Shown here: positions 1-7,103 of the stretch, piece by piece
Position numbering within the stretch: the first letter of the stretch is position 1
How the letters are laid out: each line of letters starts with the position of its first letter
Assembly: GCA_002395865.1 (NCBI GenBank)
Contig: DGVE01000189.1
Coordinates: 1-12,058 of the forward strand
DNA from: Lachnospiraceae bacterium UBA4292
GTDB taxonomy: Bacteria > Bacillota > Clostridia > Lachnospirales > Lachnospiraceae
DNA: 12,058 nt
Direction of reading: 5' to 3'
Position numbers and translations under genes: made by a program
Notes under the pieces: generated by a model
What the model saw: only the letters and a program-made list of their open reading frames with translations
Databases searched by the model: none
What the model was told of the DNA's origin: nothing

Positions 1-869
1 CCCGGATGCATCAGAAGAAGAGCCACGCCTCCCGCGATAAATCCGAACGCGAAAAGAGCCGCCTGAATGAGTGTGATAAAGAACACTGCTATGATCTTAC
101 CTACCAGCAGAGCAAGAGGTCTCACGCTCGTGAGCAGGTACTCAACGACTCTCGATGCCTTCTCCTGAGCCACGCTGGTAGCGATCTGCTCGCCGGAGAG
201 GGACACCATAAATGTTATGAGCATCACGACGATGAGAGCGATCATATACTCGGCCATGCCGAGTCCGGGAGCCTTGGCCTCCTCCTCTTCGATGGAAGCC
301 TTGCCGTCTTCGTCCACATTGTAATACGCGATCTCTGTCACGACCTCATCCCGGATGTAGTCGAGCTGCTCCTGCGTAACATCCATCGCGACGATCATCT
401 GGTTCTTAAAATTCGAGGTGATAAGCGACGTGATATCCTTAACATCGCTCTCCTTTACATTGCCCTTGCCGCCGTAATAACCCGTGATGCGAAATGCCGA
501 GTCCTCTGCAAAATAAACGATGGATACCGCCGCGGTATCGTCATAGCCCTCGCCCGAGAGCATCTTCTCCAGAGCTTCATCGTCCTGATCGGTGTACTTC
601 ACCTCTTTTGGGAGAACACCGTTAAACTCCATTGCCTTAAGATCCAGCCACTTTTCCGTGTTCAGTCCTGTCCCGTCATAGATGAGCAGCGTCTTAATGG
701 AGGTCTCGACCTTGACTTCGTCCCCGTAAAGGGCACTGCCGTTTAAGAACGAGGAGGCTCCGCCTGCCACCAGAAGAAGGACCATGAGGAAGATAAGGCT
801 GGGCGTTTTCATAAGCTGGACAAATGTGAATGACATCACATGCTTCCAGCCGAAAAGCTTTTCCTTCAT
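1..869 (-). CDS. ABC-2 family transporter permease (NatB/YhaP-like), 3' end cut by the window edge
   Basis: This is the membrane subunit of an ABC-2 type transporter, the partner of the ATPase gene just upstream. It is probably an exporter of the Na+-efflux/NatB-like class; the substrate cannot be read from sequence. About 289 residues are visible from the ATG at 869-867, and the frame stays open to base 3. The visible order is a cytoplasmic N-terminus, a first membrane segment at about residues 24-43 (LIFLMVLLLVAGG), a long hydrophilic extracytoplasmic region of roughly 160 residues, a second membrane segment (MIALIVVMLITFMV), the coupling-helix motif EKASRVVEYLLTSV that is typical of this family, and a further hydrophobic stretch at the cut end. 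More membrane segments are expected beyond the edge. The start lies one base after the TAG stop of the ATPase (TAGTATG), so the two are almost certainly co-translated. I am confident of the family, less so of the NatB assignment. Confidence 0.85.
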   Translation of the reverse strand, partial: MKEKLFGWKHVMSFTFVQLMKTPSLIFLMVLLLVAGGASSFLNGSALYGDEVKVETSIKTLLIYDGTGLNTEKWLDLKAMEFNGVLPKEVKYTDQDDEALEKMLSGEGYDDTAAVSIVYFAEDSAFRITGYYGGKGNVKESDVKDITSLITSNFKNQMIVAMDVTQEQLDYIRDEVVTEIAYYNVDEDGKASIEEEEAKAPGLGMAEYMIALIVVMLITFMVSLSGEQIATSVAQEKASRVVEYLLTSVRPLALLVGKIIAVFFITLIQAALFAFGFIAGGVALLLMHP

Positions 870-870
870 A

Positions 871-1812
871 CTATGCCTCACTCTCCTCATCAGTAGCCTT
901 CTCAACAAATATCTCGTGAAGAGACGGCTCTCTCATCTCAAATCTGACAACTGTAGCCGGCGCGTCGCTGAGCTCTCTTAAGAGCCTCTGCGCCTGCGCG
1001 TCGTCCGTGACTCTCAGTCTGTACTCCTCGGGAGTCTTCTCGACGATCTCCACGCCCACTCTCCTTATGATATCGTCCACATCGCCCTCGCACTTGACGA
1101 AGACGTTCCTGCGGCCGTAGGACTTCTTTATCTCGTTGAGATTGCCCTGTACCACGGGGCTTCCGTGCTTCATTATGATTATGTCCTCGCAGAACTCCTC
1201 GATGACCTCCATCTGATGGCTGGAAAGGATGATATATCTGCCGTCCTTCTGCAGTTCCCTGATGACCGACTTGAAGAGGTCCGAATTGACAGGATCGAGT
1301 CCCGAGAGCGGCTCGTCGAGCACTATGAGCTCGGGGTTCGAGATAAGCGCAGCCATGAGCTGTACCTTCTGCTGATTACCTTTTGAGAGCTGCTCGGCCT
1401 TCATGGGCTTGCTGACCTTCTTCTTGCCAACGGGCTTTGGATAGAAATACTCCTCAAGCTCGAGCCTTTTCACCCAGTAGTCCATTCTCTTCTGTGCTGT
1501 GGCCTTATCCACATTCTTCAGCTTCGCGAAATACATTATCTGGTCAATGAGTGTGTACTTCGGATACAGTCCTCTCTCCTCGGCAAGATATCCCACATTG
1601 ATCTTTAACGGATCAAGCGGCTTGCCGTTCCACTCCACCGTTCCTGCATCCTTGGCGAGCATGCCGAGTATCATTCGGATGGATGTGGTCTTGCCGGCGC
1701 CGTTCGTTCCGAGAAGAGCGAAAACACCGGGCCTGTCCATAGAGAAGCTGATACCGTTTACGACGGTCTTGCCGCCGTACTTCTTGGTCAATCCTGTTAC
1801 TTCCAGTGACAT
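871..1812 (-). CDS. ABC transporter ATP-binding protein (NatA-like)
   Basis: A 313-residue cytoplasmic ATPase that powers the ABC-2 permease encoded next. The nucleotide-binding domain runs from the N-terminus to about residue 225: Walker A GTNGAGKT at 35-42, a Q-loop region YLAEERGLYP around 75-84 in which the usual glutamine is glutamate, signature LSKGNQQ at 142-148, Walker B LIVLDEP at 162-168 and the switch histidine H199. The Glu Q-loop and LSKGN signature are what I expect of NatA/DUF4162-type ATPases. A C-terminal domain of about 85 residues (226-313) follows, which in this family follows the ATPase fold. I chose the ATG at 1812-1810 because GGAGG lies six bases upstream (1819-1823). 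The frame continues upstream to a TTG at 1851 and an ATG at 1845, but neither has a ribosome binding site and that stretch contains the leader hairpin. It forms an operon with the downstream permease. Confidence 0.93.
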   Translation of the reverse strand: MSLEVTGLTKKYGGKTVVNGISFSMDRPGVFALLGTNGAGKTTSIRMILGMLAKDAGTVEWNGKPLDPLKINVGYLAEERGLYPKYTLIDQIMYFAKLKNVDKATAQKRMDYWVKRLELEEYFYPKPVGKKKVSKPMKAEQLSKGNQQKVQLMAALISNPELIVLDEPLSGLDPVNSDLFKSVIRELQKDGRYIILSSHQMEVIEEFCEDIIIMKHGSPVVQGNLNEIKKSYGRRNVFVKCEGDVDDIIRRVGVEIVEKTPEEYRLRVTDDAQAQRLLRELSDAPATVVRFEMREPSLHEIFVEKATDEESEA

Positions 1813-1818
1813 ATGTTT

Positions 1819-1823
1819 CCTCC
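1819..1823 (-). promoter_or_regulatory. Ribosome binding site deciding the start of the NatA-like gene
   Basis: GGAGG on the minus strand, six bases before the ATG at 1812-1810. It favours this start over in-frame TTG (1851) and ATG (1845) codons further upstream, which lack any such site. Confidence 0.85.
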
Positions 1824-1830
1824 ATTTTTT

Positions 1831-1847
1831 CAATGCCGGTGGCATTG
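1831..1847 (-). promoter_or_regulatory. Leader stem-loop just upstream of the NatA-like gene
   Basis: A perfect inverted repeat, CAATGCC-N3-GGCATTG, lies in the presumed 5' untranslated region, seven bases before the GGAGG. In the minus-strand transcript it is followed by AAAAAA, not a U-run, so it is not a terminator. It may be an operator or an mRNA structure that affects translation or stability. The repeat is plainly visible; the role is unknown. Confidence 0.5.
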
Positions 1848-1898
1848 TCAATTAATACTGATCCGTTCTGTCCATACTCTAATGTCAGAGACGGAGGT

Positions 1899-1927
1899 AT
1901 TATAACACATGATCTAAAATTTTTGAA
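1899..1927 (-). promoter_or_regulatory. Predicted sigma-A promoter for the NatA-like ABC operon
   Basis: On the minus strand a perfect -10 TATAAT (1904-1899) is preceded, after a 17-base spacer, by TTCAAA (1927-1922), which matches four of six -35 positions. Transcription would begin near 1892, giving a leader of about 80 bases that contains the stem-loop. A 16-base near-palindrome (1931-1946) abuts the -35 on its upstream side. Confidence 0.6.
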
Positions 1928-1930
1928 TAT

Positions 1931-1946
1931 ACGAAAACGTTTTTGT
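1931..1946. promoter_or_regulatory. Operator-like palindrome upstream of the ABC operon promoter
   Basis: ACGAAAACGTTTTTGT contains the perfect 10-base palindrome AAAACGTTTT (1934-1943), and with one mismatch the symmetry reaches 16 bases. It sits three bases upstream of the predicted -35, between the XRE-family regulator gene and the ABC operon. It could bind that or another regulator; this is inference from position and symmetry only. Confidence 0.3.
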
Positions 1947-1998
1947 TGGTCCTTTTTGTATGGTTTCGGACATTTACTGCCATTTTTGCCAGAGAAAC

Positions 1999-2193
1999 TC
2001 AGTCCTCCCAGAACAGCTCATCCAGCGTCTTTCCGAGCACTCTGCATATATCCCGGCACAGCTTGATGGTAGGATTATAGTCCCCCTTCTCTATTGAATT
2101 TATCGTCTGTCTCGATACACCGACCTTATCAGCCAGGTCCTGCTGCGAAAGGTCAAGCGCGGCACGAGCAGCTTTTAACCGAAGATTTTTCAT
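1999..2193 (-). CDS. Small XRE/Cro-family helix-turn-helix regulator
   Basis: A 64-residue DNA-binding protein that is almost entirely one Cro/C1-type helix-turn-helix domain (about residues 4-58). The helix pair is visible in LSQQDLADKVGVSRQTINSIE, with the wing-like GDYNPTIKL after it and the ending LDELFWED that is common among these very small regulators. It has no sensor domain, so it likely acts as a dimeric repressor, often of its own operon in related arrangements. Its ATG (2193-2191) overlaps the TGA of the upstream membrane-protein gene as ATGA, and GGAGG lies seven bases upstream (2201-2205) inside that gene, so the two are translationally coupled. It may control the promoter at 3305-3333; the ABC operon downstream is a second possible target. 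The family is certain, the targets are not. Confidence 0.93.
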   Translation of the reverse strand: MKNLRLKAARAALDLSQQDLADKVGVSRQTINSIEKGDYNPTIKLCRDICRVLGKTLDELFWED

Positions 2194-3269
2194 TCATCAT
2201 CCTCCGCATCCTTATATGAGTTTCTTTTTTCCAAAGCCATTCTCAATGCAGCGGCCATAAAAAGAACTGCTCCGGTAACTCCGCAAAGAAGGTTCAGAAC
2301 ACAGCTGTTTATTCTCCCGTCCGGTCCCAGAAAGCCCTGTGAAGGCAGACTGTTTATTCCGATGAAAAGATTAATCACAGCGATGACCGCCAGGATAACG
2401 AGTACAGTGACCTTCTTTTCATTCAATGCCACATAGCAGTCATGCCACAGGCTGTAGATCACATAAACATTCAGGGCAATGAATATACACGATGCATAAT
2501 AAATTCCTGACGCTCCTTCGGCAAGTATCCCCACAGAATCCATGAACACCACAGTAAATTCAGTAAGCATCATACAGAAAAAAGCATATCTGAAGCCTCT
2601 CCCCTGCTCCAGCTCCTGTCTCTCGTCATATCTGGGTCTTGATGATCTGTACCCGTTCCACACACCGTAAAAAAACGTAAGGAGCAGGCAGGCCCCCAGC
2701 AGCACAGCATATAAGGCACACACATCAGCGAAGCTGAAAGTTCTATTCCAATATGTGTTCAGGTGATAATGCATCTGCCAGCTTCCGTCCCCAGCCAGGC
2801 CGTCAAAATCATCTTCGACCGGAGCCGTACCGATATAATTTGTCCCGGAATACTCTTCAATTTTTTCTTTCGAAGTAAAATACATGTATTCAAGGTGATA
2901 TTCACCCGCGCAAAGCTTCAGTGTAAGCTTTTCATCCGCCGAAGCTGCGTGAAGGGCATACAATACTCTTCCTTTATCATCTCTCAGGGTGCAGACCGTT
3001 ATAAAGCCGATATCCTCCACGCTATCAGCCCGCCCCCTCAAGGTATCTTGCTCCCAGCCGATGTTCAGAATGTAATCACCTGTCCTGTCAATGCTGAAAT
3101 CGCACTCATCAGACTTATGGGCCGGCTCACCGTCCTTCACAGATACTTCCCATCTCCAGTCACTCTTCCACACAAGCCCGCTTTCTGAACCCGCAATGAT
3201 CAAAATACCTGCAATCAAAAGTGCCACACCGGCCAGCAGCCATATAACTCTCCGTATCGTTTTTTTCAA
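2190..3269 (-). CDS. Membrane protein of unknown function, coupled to an XRE regulator
   Basis: I do not recognise a named family. With the TTG start the protein has 359 residues. Numbering from the longer ATG form (364 residues), one sees a membrane segment at 13-32, an extracytoplasmic region of about 150 residues (33-185) rich in aromatic and beta-prone sequence, then five more likely membrane segments near 186-208, 232-253, 261-281, 292-312 and 328-348. The cytoplasmic loop after the second segment holds RPRYDERQELEQGRGF; a DERQ-type motif before a membrane helix recurs in small-HTH-linked membrane proteins as I know them. I prefer the TTG at 3269-3267: GGAGG (3278-3282) lies eight bases before it, whereas the ATG at 3284-3282 overlaps that GGAGG and has no site of its own. 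The TTG start also gives the usual lysine-first end, MKKTIRRV. Base composition looks more AT-rich than the ABC genes on either side, which suggests an accessory unit. Confidence 0.8.
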   Translation of the reverse strand: MKKTIRRVIWLLAGVALLIAGILIIAGSESGLVWKSDWRWEVSVKDGEPAHKSDECDFSIDRTGDYILNIGWEQDTLRGRADSVEDIGFITVCTLRDDKGRVLYALHAASADEKLTLKLCAGEYHLEYMYFTSKEKIEEYSGTNYIGTAPVEDDFDGLAGDGSWQMHYHLNTYWNRTFSFADVCALYAVLLGACLLLTFFYGVWNGYRSSRPRYDERQELEQGRGFRYAFFCMMLTEFTVVFMDSVGILAEGASGIYYASCIFIALNVYVIYSLWHDCYVALNEKKVTVLVILAVIAVINLFIGINSLPSQGFLGPDGRINSCVLNLLCGVTGAVLFMAAALRMALEKRNSYKDAEDDE

Positions 3270-3277
3270 AGTGTTCG

Positions 3278-3282
3278 CCTCC
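3278..3282 (-). promoter_or_regulatory. Ribosome binding site favouring the TTG start of the membrane-protein gene
   Basis: GGAGG, eight bases before TTG 3269-3267. It overlaps the only upstream ATG (3284-3282), which would sit just about 14 bases from the predicted transcript start with no complementary sequence ahead of it. Confidence 0.6.
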
Positions 3283-3304
3283 ATTTCTGATCTATGTTGA
3301 ATGC

Positions 3305-3333
3305 AGTATAGCCTATCTATTACATTTTGTCAA
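3305..3333 (-). promoter_or_regulatory. Near-consensus sigma-A promoter of the membrane protein-XRE unit
   Basis: On the minus strand a perfect -35 TTGACA (3333-3328), a 17-base spacer and -10 TATACT (3310-3305, five of six). The predicted start of transcription is near 3298. It is the strongest promoter in the window, so it may well need repression. A small 9-base dyad, ATAGcCTAT (3308-3316), overlaps the -10 and could be part of an operator for the XRE protein. Confidence 0.85.
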
Positions 3334-3381
3334 GTATATTTTGCATTTTATCGCAAATATTTTCTATTCCGGCAGTCGCAT

Positions 3382-3414
3382 AAAAAGGCAGCCACATCAT
3401 TTGATGCAGCTGCC
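3382..3414 (-). terminator. Rho-independent terminator of the ABC exporter operon
   Basis: On the minus strand GGCAGC (3414-3409) pairs with GCTGCC (3392-3387). An inner stem TGATG/CATCA sits above a two-by-two internal loop, and TTTTT (3386-3382) follows directly. It lies about 45 bases after the stop codon of the second exporter gene. The plus-strand reading has no U-run. Confidence 0.85.
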
Positions 3415-3460
3415 GCAAAAAACATTATATCATCTTCCTTACTCCGATTAGGTAAACACT

Positions 3461-5233
3461 CTACACAGCAAACTGGCTGTAATAGAGCTCCGCATAGTTT
3501 CCGCACATAGCCAGAAGCTCCTCGTGCGTTCCCTTCTCCACGATGGCGCCGTCCTCCATGACGAGGATGAGGTCGCTGTCCTGAATAGTCTGAAGTCTGT
3601 GAGCTACAACAAAGCTCGTCCTGCCCTTCATGAGGCGCGCAAAAGCGTGCTGTATATGAAGCTCCGTGCGGCTGTCGATGGAGCTCGTAGCCTCGTCGAG
3701 TATGAGCATGGGCGGCAGCTTGAGCATGACACGCGCTATGCAAAGCTGCTGCTTCTGTCCCTGTGAAAGGCTTCCGCCGTCCTCGCCGAGTATTGTGTTG
3801 TAGCCGTCCGGCAGCCTTCTGATGAAACCGTCCGCGTGTACCGCCTTGGCCACCTCTATGATCTCCTCCAAGGTGGCGTCGGGCTTGCCGTAGGCGATGT
3901 TATCCTTCACGGAGGCATTTTTGAGCCATGTCTCCTGAAGCACCATGCCATAGCAGTCCCTGACCGACTTTCTCCTGAGTGTATTGATATTGTTGCCGTC
4001 AAGAGAGATCGAACCGTAGTTTATGTCGTAGAATCTCATGAGGAGATTGATAAGCGTACTCTTTCCGCAGCCGGTGGGGCCGACGATAGCCACATGCTGT
4101 CCCGGCAGCACCTTGAAGTTCACATCCTCCATGAGTGGCAGCTCGGGTATATAAGAGAAGCTCACCTTCTTGAATTCCACAGCGCCCTTTACACGGCTTG
4201 TGAGCTCCATCTGTCTGGAGTCGTCCTCCTGCTCCTTCTCGTCGAGAAGCTCGAATACTCTCGCCACGCAGGCAAGCGCGTTCTGAAGCTCCGCTATTAC
4301 ACCGCTTATCTCATTGAACGGCTTCGTGTACTGATTCGCGTAGCTTAAAAATACCGTGAGCACGCCGACGCTTATACCGCCGCCGATGGCGAAGAGACAT
4401 CCCGCAAGTCCCACTCCCACGTATACCAAACTGTTCACGAATCTGGTGCAGGGATTGGTGAGCGACGAGAAGAACACAGCGTCCTGACTGCATCTCTTCA
4501 AGTTCTTGTTGATGATACCGAACTGCTCCACCACGTCGTCCTTGTGGTTGAAGGCCCATACGACCTTCTGATTGCCCACCATCTCATCAACCAGCGCAGT
4601 CATCTCGCCCCTGGTATCTGTCTGGAGCTGGAACATATCAAATGTCTTTCTGGCTATATATCTGGCCACGAAGAGCGACACAGGGGTCAGCACGATAACG
4701 ATTATCGCGATCTGCCACTTCAGCAGAATCATGATCACGAGCGTGCCGATAATGGTCACGACACCCGTGAACAGCTGCGTGAAGCCCATCAGAAGGCCGT
4801 CGGAGAGCTGATCCACATCCGAGATCACTCGATTGATGACCGCTCCCGTGGGGTTCGAATCTGTGTACATGAGCGGCATGTTCTGAAGGTGTGAGAACAG
4901 CCTGTTTCTTAAGTTTCTGATGATCGAGAATGTCACGTGGTTGTTGATGACGGACAAAAGCCACTGGAATACAGCCGTCGCCGCTATAACGATCACGAAA
5001 CGAAGCGCCATGGGATATACGACGCTGAAATCGACCTTCTTCGCGCCTATTATCGCGTCGATGGCTTTACCGGCCACGATGGGTGCGTAGAGCGTGAGTC
5101 CCACGGTTCCTATGGCCAGTATGAATGACACTATCATAAGCAGGGTGTGGGGTTTTATGAGACCCATGACCCTTTTAAGCGTCGCCTTCTGGCGACTGTC
5201 GAGCATTTTCTTACCTGTCTTGTTCTTACTCAT
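3461..5233 (-). CDS. Heterodimeric ABC exporter, subunit with canonical catalytic residues
   Basis: A 590-residue half-transporter: six-helix exporter membrane domain (about residues 25-330) followed by an ATPase domain (about 350-585). Visible motifs are Walker A GPTGCGKST (385-393), Q-loop Q433, signature LSQGQ (489-493), Walker B MLILDE (509-514) with the catalytic glutamate E514, D-loop SSID and switch histidine H545 (VAHR). The signature is LSQGQ instead of LSGGQ. In heterodimers of the TM287/288, BmrCD and LmrCD type this signature faces the partner's degenerate site, and that fits here. Likely role: ATP-driven export of a drug, lipid or peptide at the cytoplasmic membrane; substrate unknown. 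I chose the ATG at 5233-5231, with GGAGG six bases upstream (5240-5244). The frame is open to 5422, but the extra residues are a shadow of the upstream gene. It overlaps the upstream subunit gene by eight bases, so the two are translationally coupled. Confidence 0.95.
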   Translation of the reverse strand: MSKNKTGKKMLDSRQKATLKRVMGLIKPHTLLMIVSFILAIGTVGLTLYAPIVAGKAIDAIIGAKKVDFSVVYPMALRFVIVIAATAVFQWLLSVINNHVTFSIIRNLRNRLFSHLQNMPLMYTDSNPTGAVINRVISDVDQLSDGLLMGFTQLFTGVVTIIGTLVIMILLKWQIAIIVIVLTPVSLFVARYIARKTFDMFQLQTDTRGEMTALVDEMVGNQKVVWAFNHKDDVVEQFGIINKNLKRCSQDAVFFSSLTNPCTRFVNSLVYVGVGLAGCLFAIGGGISVGVLTVFLSYANQYTKPFNEISGVIAELQNALACVARVFELLDEKEQEDDSRQMELTSRVKGAVEFKKVSFSYIPELPLMEDVNFKVLPGQHVAIVGPTGCGKSTLINLLMRFYDINYGSISLDGNNINTLRRKSVRDCYGMVLQETWLKNASVKDNIAYGKPDATLEEIIEVAKAVHADGFIRRLPDGYNTILGEDGGSLSQGQKQQLCIARVMLKLPPMLILDEATSSIDSRTELHIQHAFARLMKGRTSFVVAHRLQTIQDSDLILVMEDGAIVEKGTHEELLAMCGNYAELYYSQFAV

Positions 5234-6950
5234 CGTCGCCCTCCAGCTGTGAAATGCAGATCTCCCTGTATACAGGGCAGTTGCGGTAAAGCTCCTCGTG
5301 AGTGCCCATGCCGGCCACCTTGCCGTCCTCAAGACACAGTATCCTGTCTGCGTTTCTGAGTGCCGCTGCCCTCTGAGTGACGATGATCGTTGTTCCCTGG
5401 TTCCTGTACTCGAGCGCGTCACGCAGCTTCGCCTCGGTAGCGTAATCGAGCGCCGATGTGGAGTCGTCGAGTATCAGTATCTCGGGCTTTCTGACTACAG
5501 CTCTGGCTATAGTCAGTCTCTGCCTCTGTCCTCCCGAGAGGTTTCTACCGTTGGGCTCTACCATAAAATCGAGCCCGCCCTTCTTCGCGTCCACGAACGA
5601 CTTCGCCTGCGCGATCTCGAGGGCATTGTTTATCTCCTTGTCGGAGGCGAGGGCCTTGCCCCACTTTATATTATCCCTTACAGTGCCCTTGAAAAGCACT
5701 GCCTTCTGGGGAACGTAGCCAATCTTACCGCGAAGCTGTCCGAAGGAGTACTCCTTCACGTCTCTTCCGTCGACTAATACCTGTCCCTCGGTCGCGTCGT
5801 AGAATCTCGGTATGAGCTGCGCAAGCGTGGACTTACCGGAACCGGTACCGCCTATGATACCGATGGTCTCGCCGTGCATTATGGAGAAATTCAGGCCCTC
5901 CACCGCAGCCTCGGGTGAACCGTTGTAGGTAAAGCTTACGTTCTTGAACTCGATCTTCGGTGAACCGTTTACGGCGGGGATGGTGAACTGATGCTCCTCC
6001 TTTACTGTGGGCTCGAGCCCAAATATCTCATCGATCCTCGAGTACGAAGCAAGGGAGCGGTTGACGGTGATCACAAGATTTGCGAGCTTGATGAGCTCGA
6101 CGAGTATCTGTGACATGTAGTTTACAAGCGCGACGACCTCACCCTGTGTGAGATGTCCCTCATCGACCTGGAAGCCGCCTACTATGATGATCGCGGCGAC
6201 ACCGAGATTAATAAGGACATAAGTCAGGGGGTTCATGAGGGCGGAAAGATTGCCCACCCTGGTCTGGAGCTTGTAAAGAAGTTTGGTGCTGTTCGCGTAA
6301 TCCTTCGCCTCGTCGTCCTGTCGGCCGAATGCCCTGACCACTCTCGAACCGATCAGGTTCTCGCGGGTCTTCCCGAGAACGACGTCAAGCTGTCCCTGCA
6401 CCTTCTTGTAGCCGGGCATGGAAAGCTGCATGAGCTTGAAAACTATGAGCGCGAGAACGCCTGTCACGAAGAAGAACAGAACGCCCGCGGTACCGTTTAT
6501 CATGAAAGCAGCAATGACTGAGCCGAGAACTATAAACGGTGAGCGAAGCAGCAGTCTCAGAGAGAGATTCAGTCCGTTCTGTACCTGGTTGATATCGGTG
6601 GTCATCCTGTTTATAAGTGTGGGGGTACCGATTCTGTCGATCTCGGCGTACGAGAGGTCATTTATATGCTCGAAGAGCTCATCCCTCATCGTCGTAGCCA
6701 CGCCCACGCTGGCCCTGGCCGCAAAAAACTGCGCAGTGACCGCGCTGGCGAGTCCGACCACACCGAGTATGATCATGACCACAGCCATAAGGATAATATA
6801 GCCGCTGCTCTTCGCCCATACACCCTTATCGATCATGGCAGCGACACACACAGGGATAAAAAGGTCAAAGAGTGCCTCGAGCATCTTGAATGCGGGGCCG
6901 AGAATACTCTCCTTCTTATACTCCTTCAGATAGCGGATCATTCGTTCCAT
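5226..6950 (-). CDS. Heterodimeric ABC exporter, subunit with degenerate ATP site
   Basis: A 574-residue half-transporter encoded first in the operon. The membrane domain occupies about residues 15-310, with hydrophobic segments near 17-40, 51-72, 133-155, 157-175 and 245-262. The ATPase domain is about 332-570. Walker A GGTGSGKST (367-375), Q415 and a canonical signature LSGGQ (471-475) are intact. The residue after Walker B is aspartate (ILILDD, D496) instead of glutamate, and the switch histidine is glutamine (VTQR, Q526). These two changes mark the non-hydrolysing site of asymmetric exporters such as TM287/288; the intact signature serves the partner's active site. The start ATG (6950-6948) has GGAGG six bases before it (6957-6961). 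The gene is divergent from the PurF-like gene and has its own promoter. The substrate cannot be inferred. Confidence 0.95.
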   Translation of the reverse strand: MERMIRYLKEYKKESILGPAFKMLEALFDLFIPVCVAAMIDKGVWAKSSGYIILMAVVMIILGVVGLASAVTAQFFAARASVGVATTMRDELFEHINDLSYAEIDRIGTPTLINRMTTDINQVQNGLNLSLRLLLRSPFIVLGSVIAAFMINGTAGVLFFFVTGVLALIVFKLMQLSMPGYKKVQGQLDVVLGKTRENLIGSRVVRAFGRQDDEAKDYANSTKLLYKLQTRVGNLSALMNPLTYVLINLGVAAIIIVGGFQVDEGHLTQGEVVALVNYMSQILVELIKLANLVITVNRSLASYSRIDEIFGLEPTVKEEHQFTIPAVNGSPKIEFKNVSFTYNGSPEAAVEGLNFSIMHGETIGIIGGTGSGKSTLAQLIPRFYDATEGQVLVDGRDVKEYSFGQLRGKIGYVPQKAVLFKGTVRDNIKWGKALASDKEINNALEIAQAKSFVDAKKGGLDFMVEPNGRNLSGGQRQRLTIARAVVRKPEILILDDSTSALDYATEAKLRDALEYRNQGTTIIVTQRAAALRNADRILCLEDGKVAGMGTHEELYRNCPVYREICISQLEGDDE

Positions 6951-6988
6951 CTAAGACCTCCTGCTGTGCTAAAAACACACCTTTCGCT

Positions 6989-7017
6989 AATATACCACAA
7001 TAATCCATCTCAAACAA
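6989..7017 (-). promoter_or_regulatory. Predicted extended -10 promoter for the ABC exporter operon
   Basis: On the minus strand TGG-TATATT gives an extended -10 (TATATT at 6994-6989, TG at 6997-6996). TTGTTT (7017-7012) lies 17 bases upstream as a weak -35. The predicted start is near 6982, about 30 bases before the ATG. No operator-like symmetry is evident. Confidence 0.55.
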
Positions 7018-7074
7018 CCCGAAATTCACAAAACTTTCATAGTTTTTTCAATAAGATTTTTTATATTTTTTGTA

Positions 7075-7103
7075 TGGATAAATGCGGTCTTATGTGATAG
7101 AAT
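7075..7103 (+). promoter_or_regulatory. Predicted extended -10 promoter of the PurF-like gene
   Basis: TGGATA (7075-7080, four of six -35 positions), a 17-base spacer, then TGA-TAGAAT, an extended -10 with TAGAAT at 7098-7103. The predicted start of transcription is near 7110, directly at the foot of the leader hairpin. Confidence 0.6.

Noticed and set aside
6..746. Long plus-strand open frame of 246 codons opposite the permease
   Set aside because: It is the antisense shadow of the ABC-2 permease, whose minus-strand frame is open throughout and starts right after the ATPase gene. The plus-strand translation is rich in His, Arg and Leu with no domain, and no ribosome binding site was seen.
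1813..1851. TTG or ATG starts extending the NatA-like protein by 11-13 residues
   Set aside because: No ribosome binding site precedes them, the added residues do not fit the family N-terminus, and the stretch holds a perfect hairpin and the real GGAGG.
1978..1991. TGCCA repeated after four T bases downstream of the XRE gene
   Set aside because: It is a short direct repeat, not an inverted one, so it cannot form a terminator stem; no clear terminator was found after the XRE gene.
3348..3743. Minus-strand open frame of 131 codons across the exporter operon end
   Set aside because: It overlaps conserved ATPase-domain coding sequence in another frame, runs through the terminator, and its His/Arg/Ala-rich translation has no domain.
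5234..5422. Upstream extension of the second exporter subunit by 63 residues
   Set aside because: The extra residues are basic, low in family similarity and are the other-frame reading of the first subunit's ATPase domain. The ATG at 5233 has a good GGAGG and a normal N-terminus.
7012..7030. CCGAA sequence between the divergent promoters as a possible PurBox
   Set aside because: The flanking bases do not fit the AWWWCCGAACWWT consensus and there is no second copy, so a PurR site is not supported.
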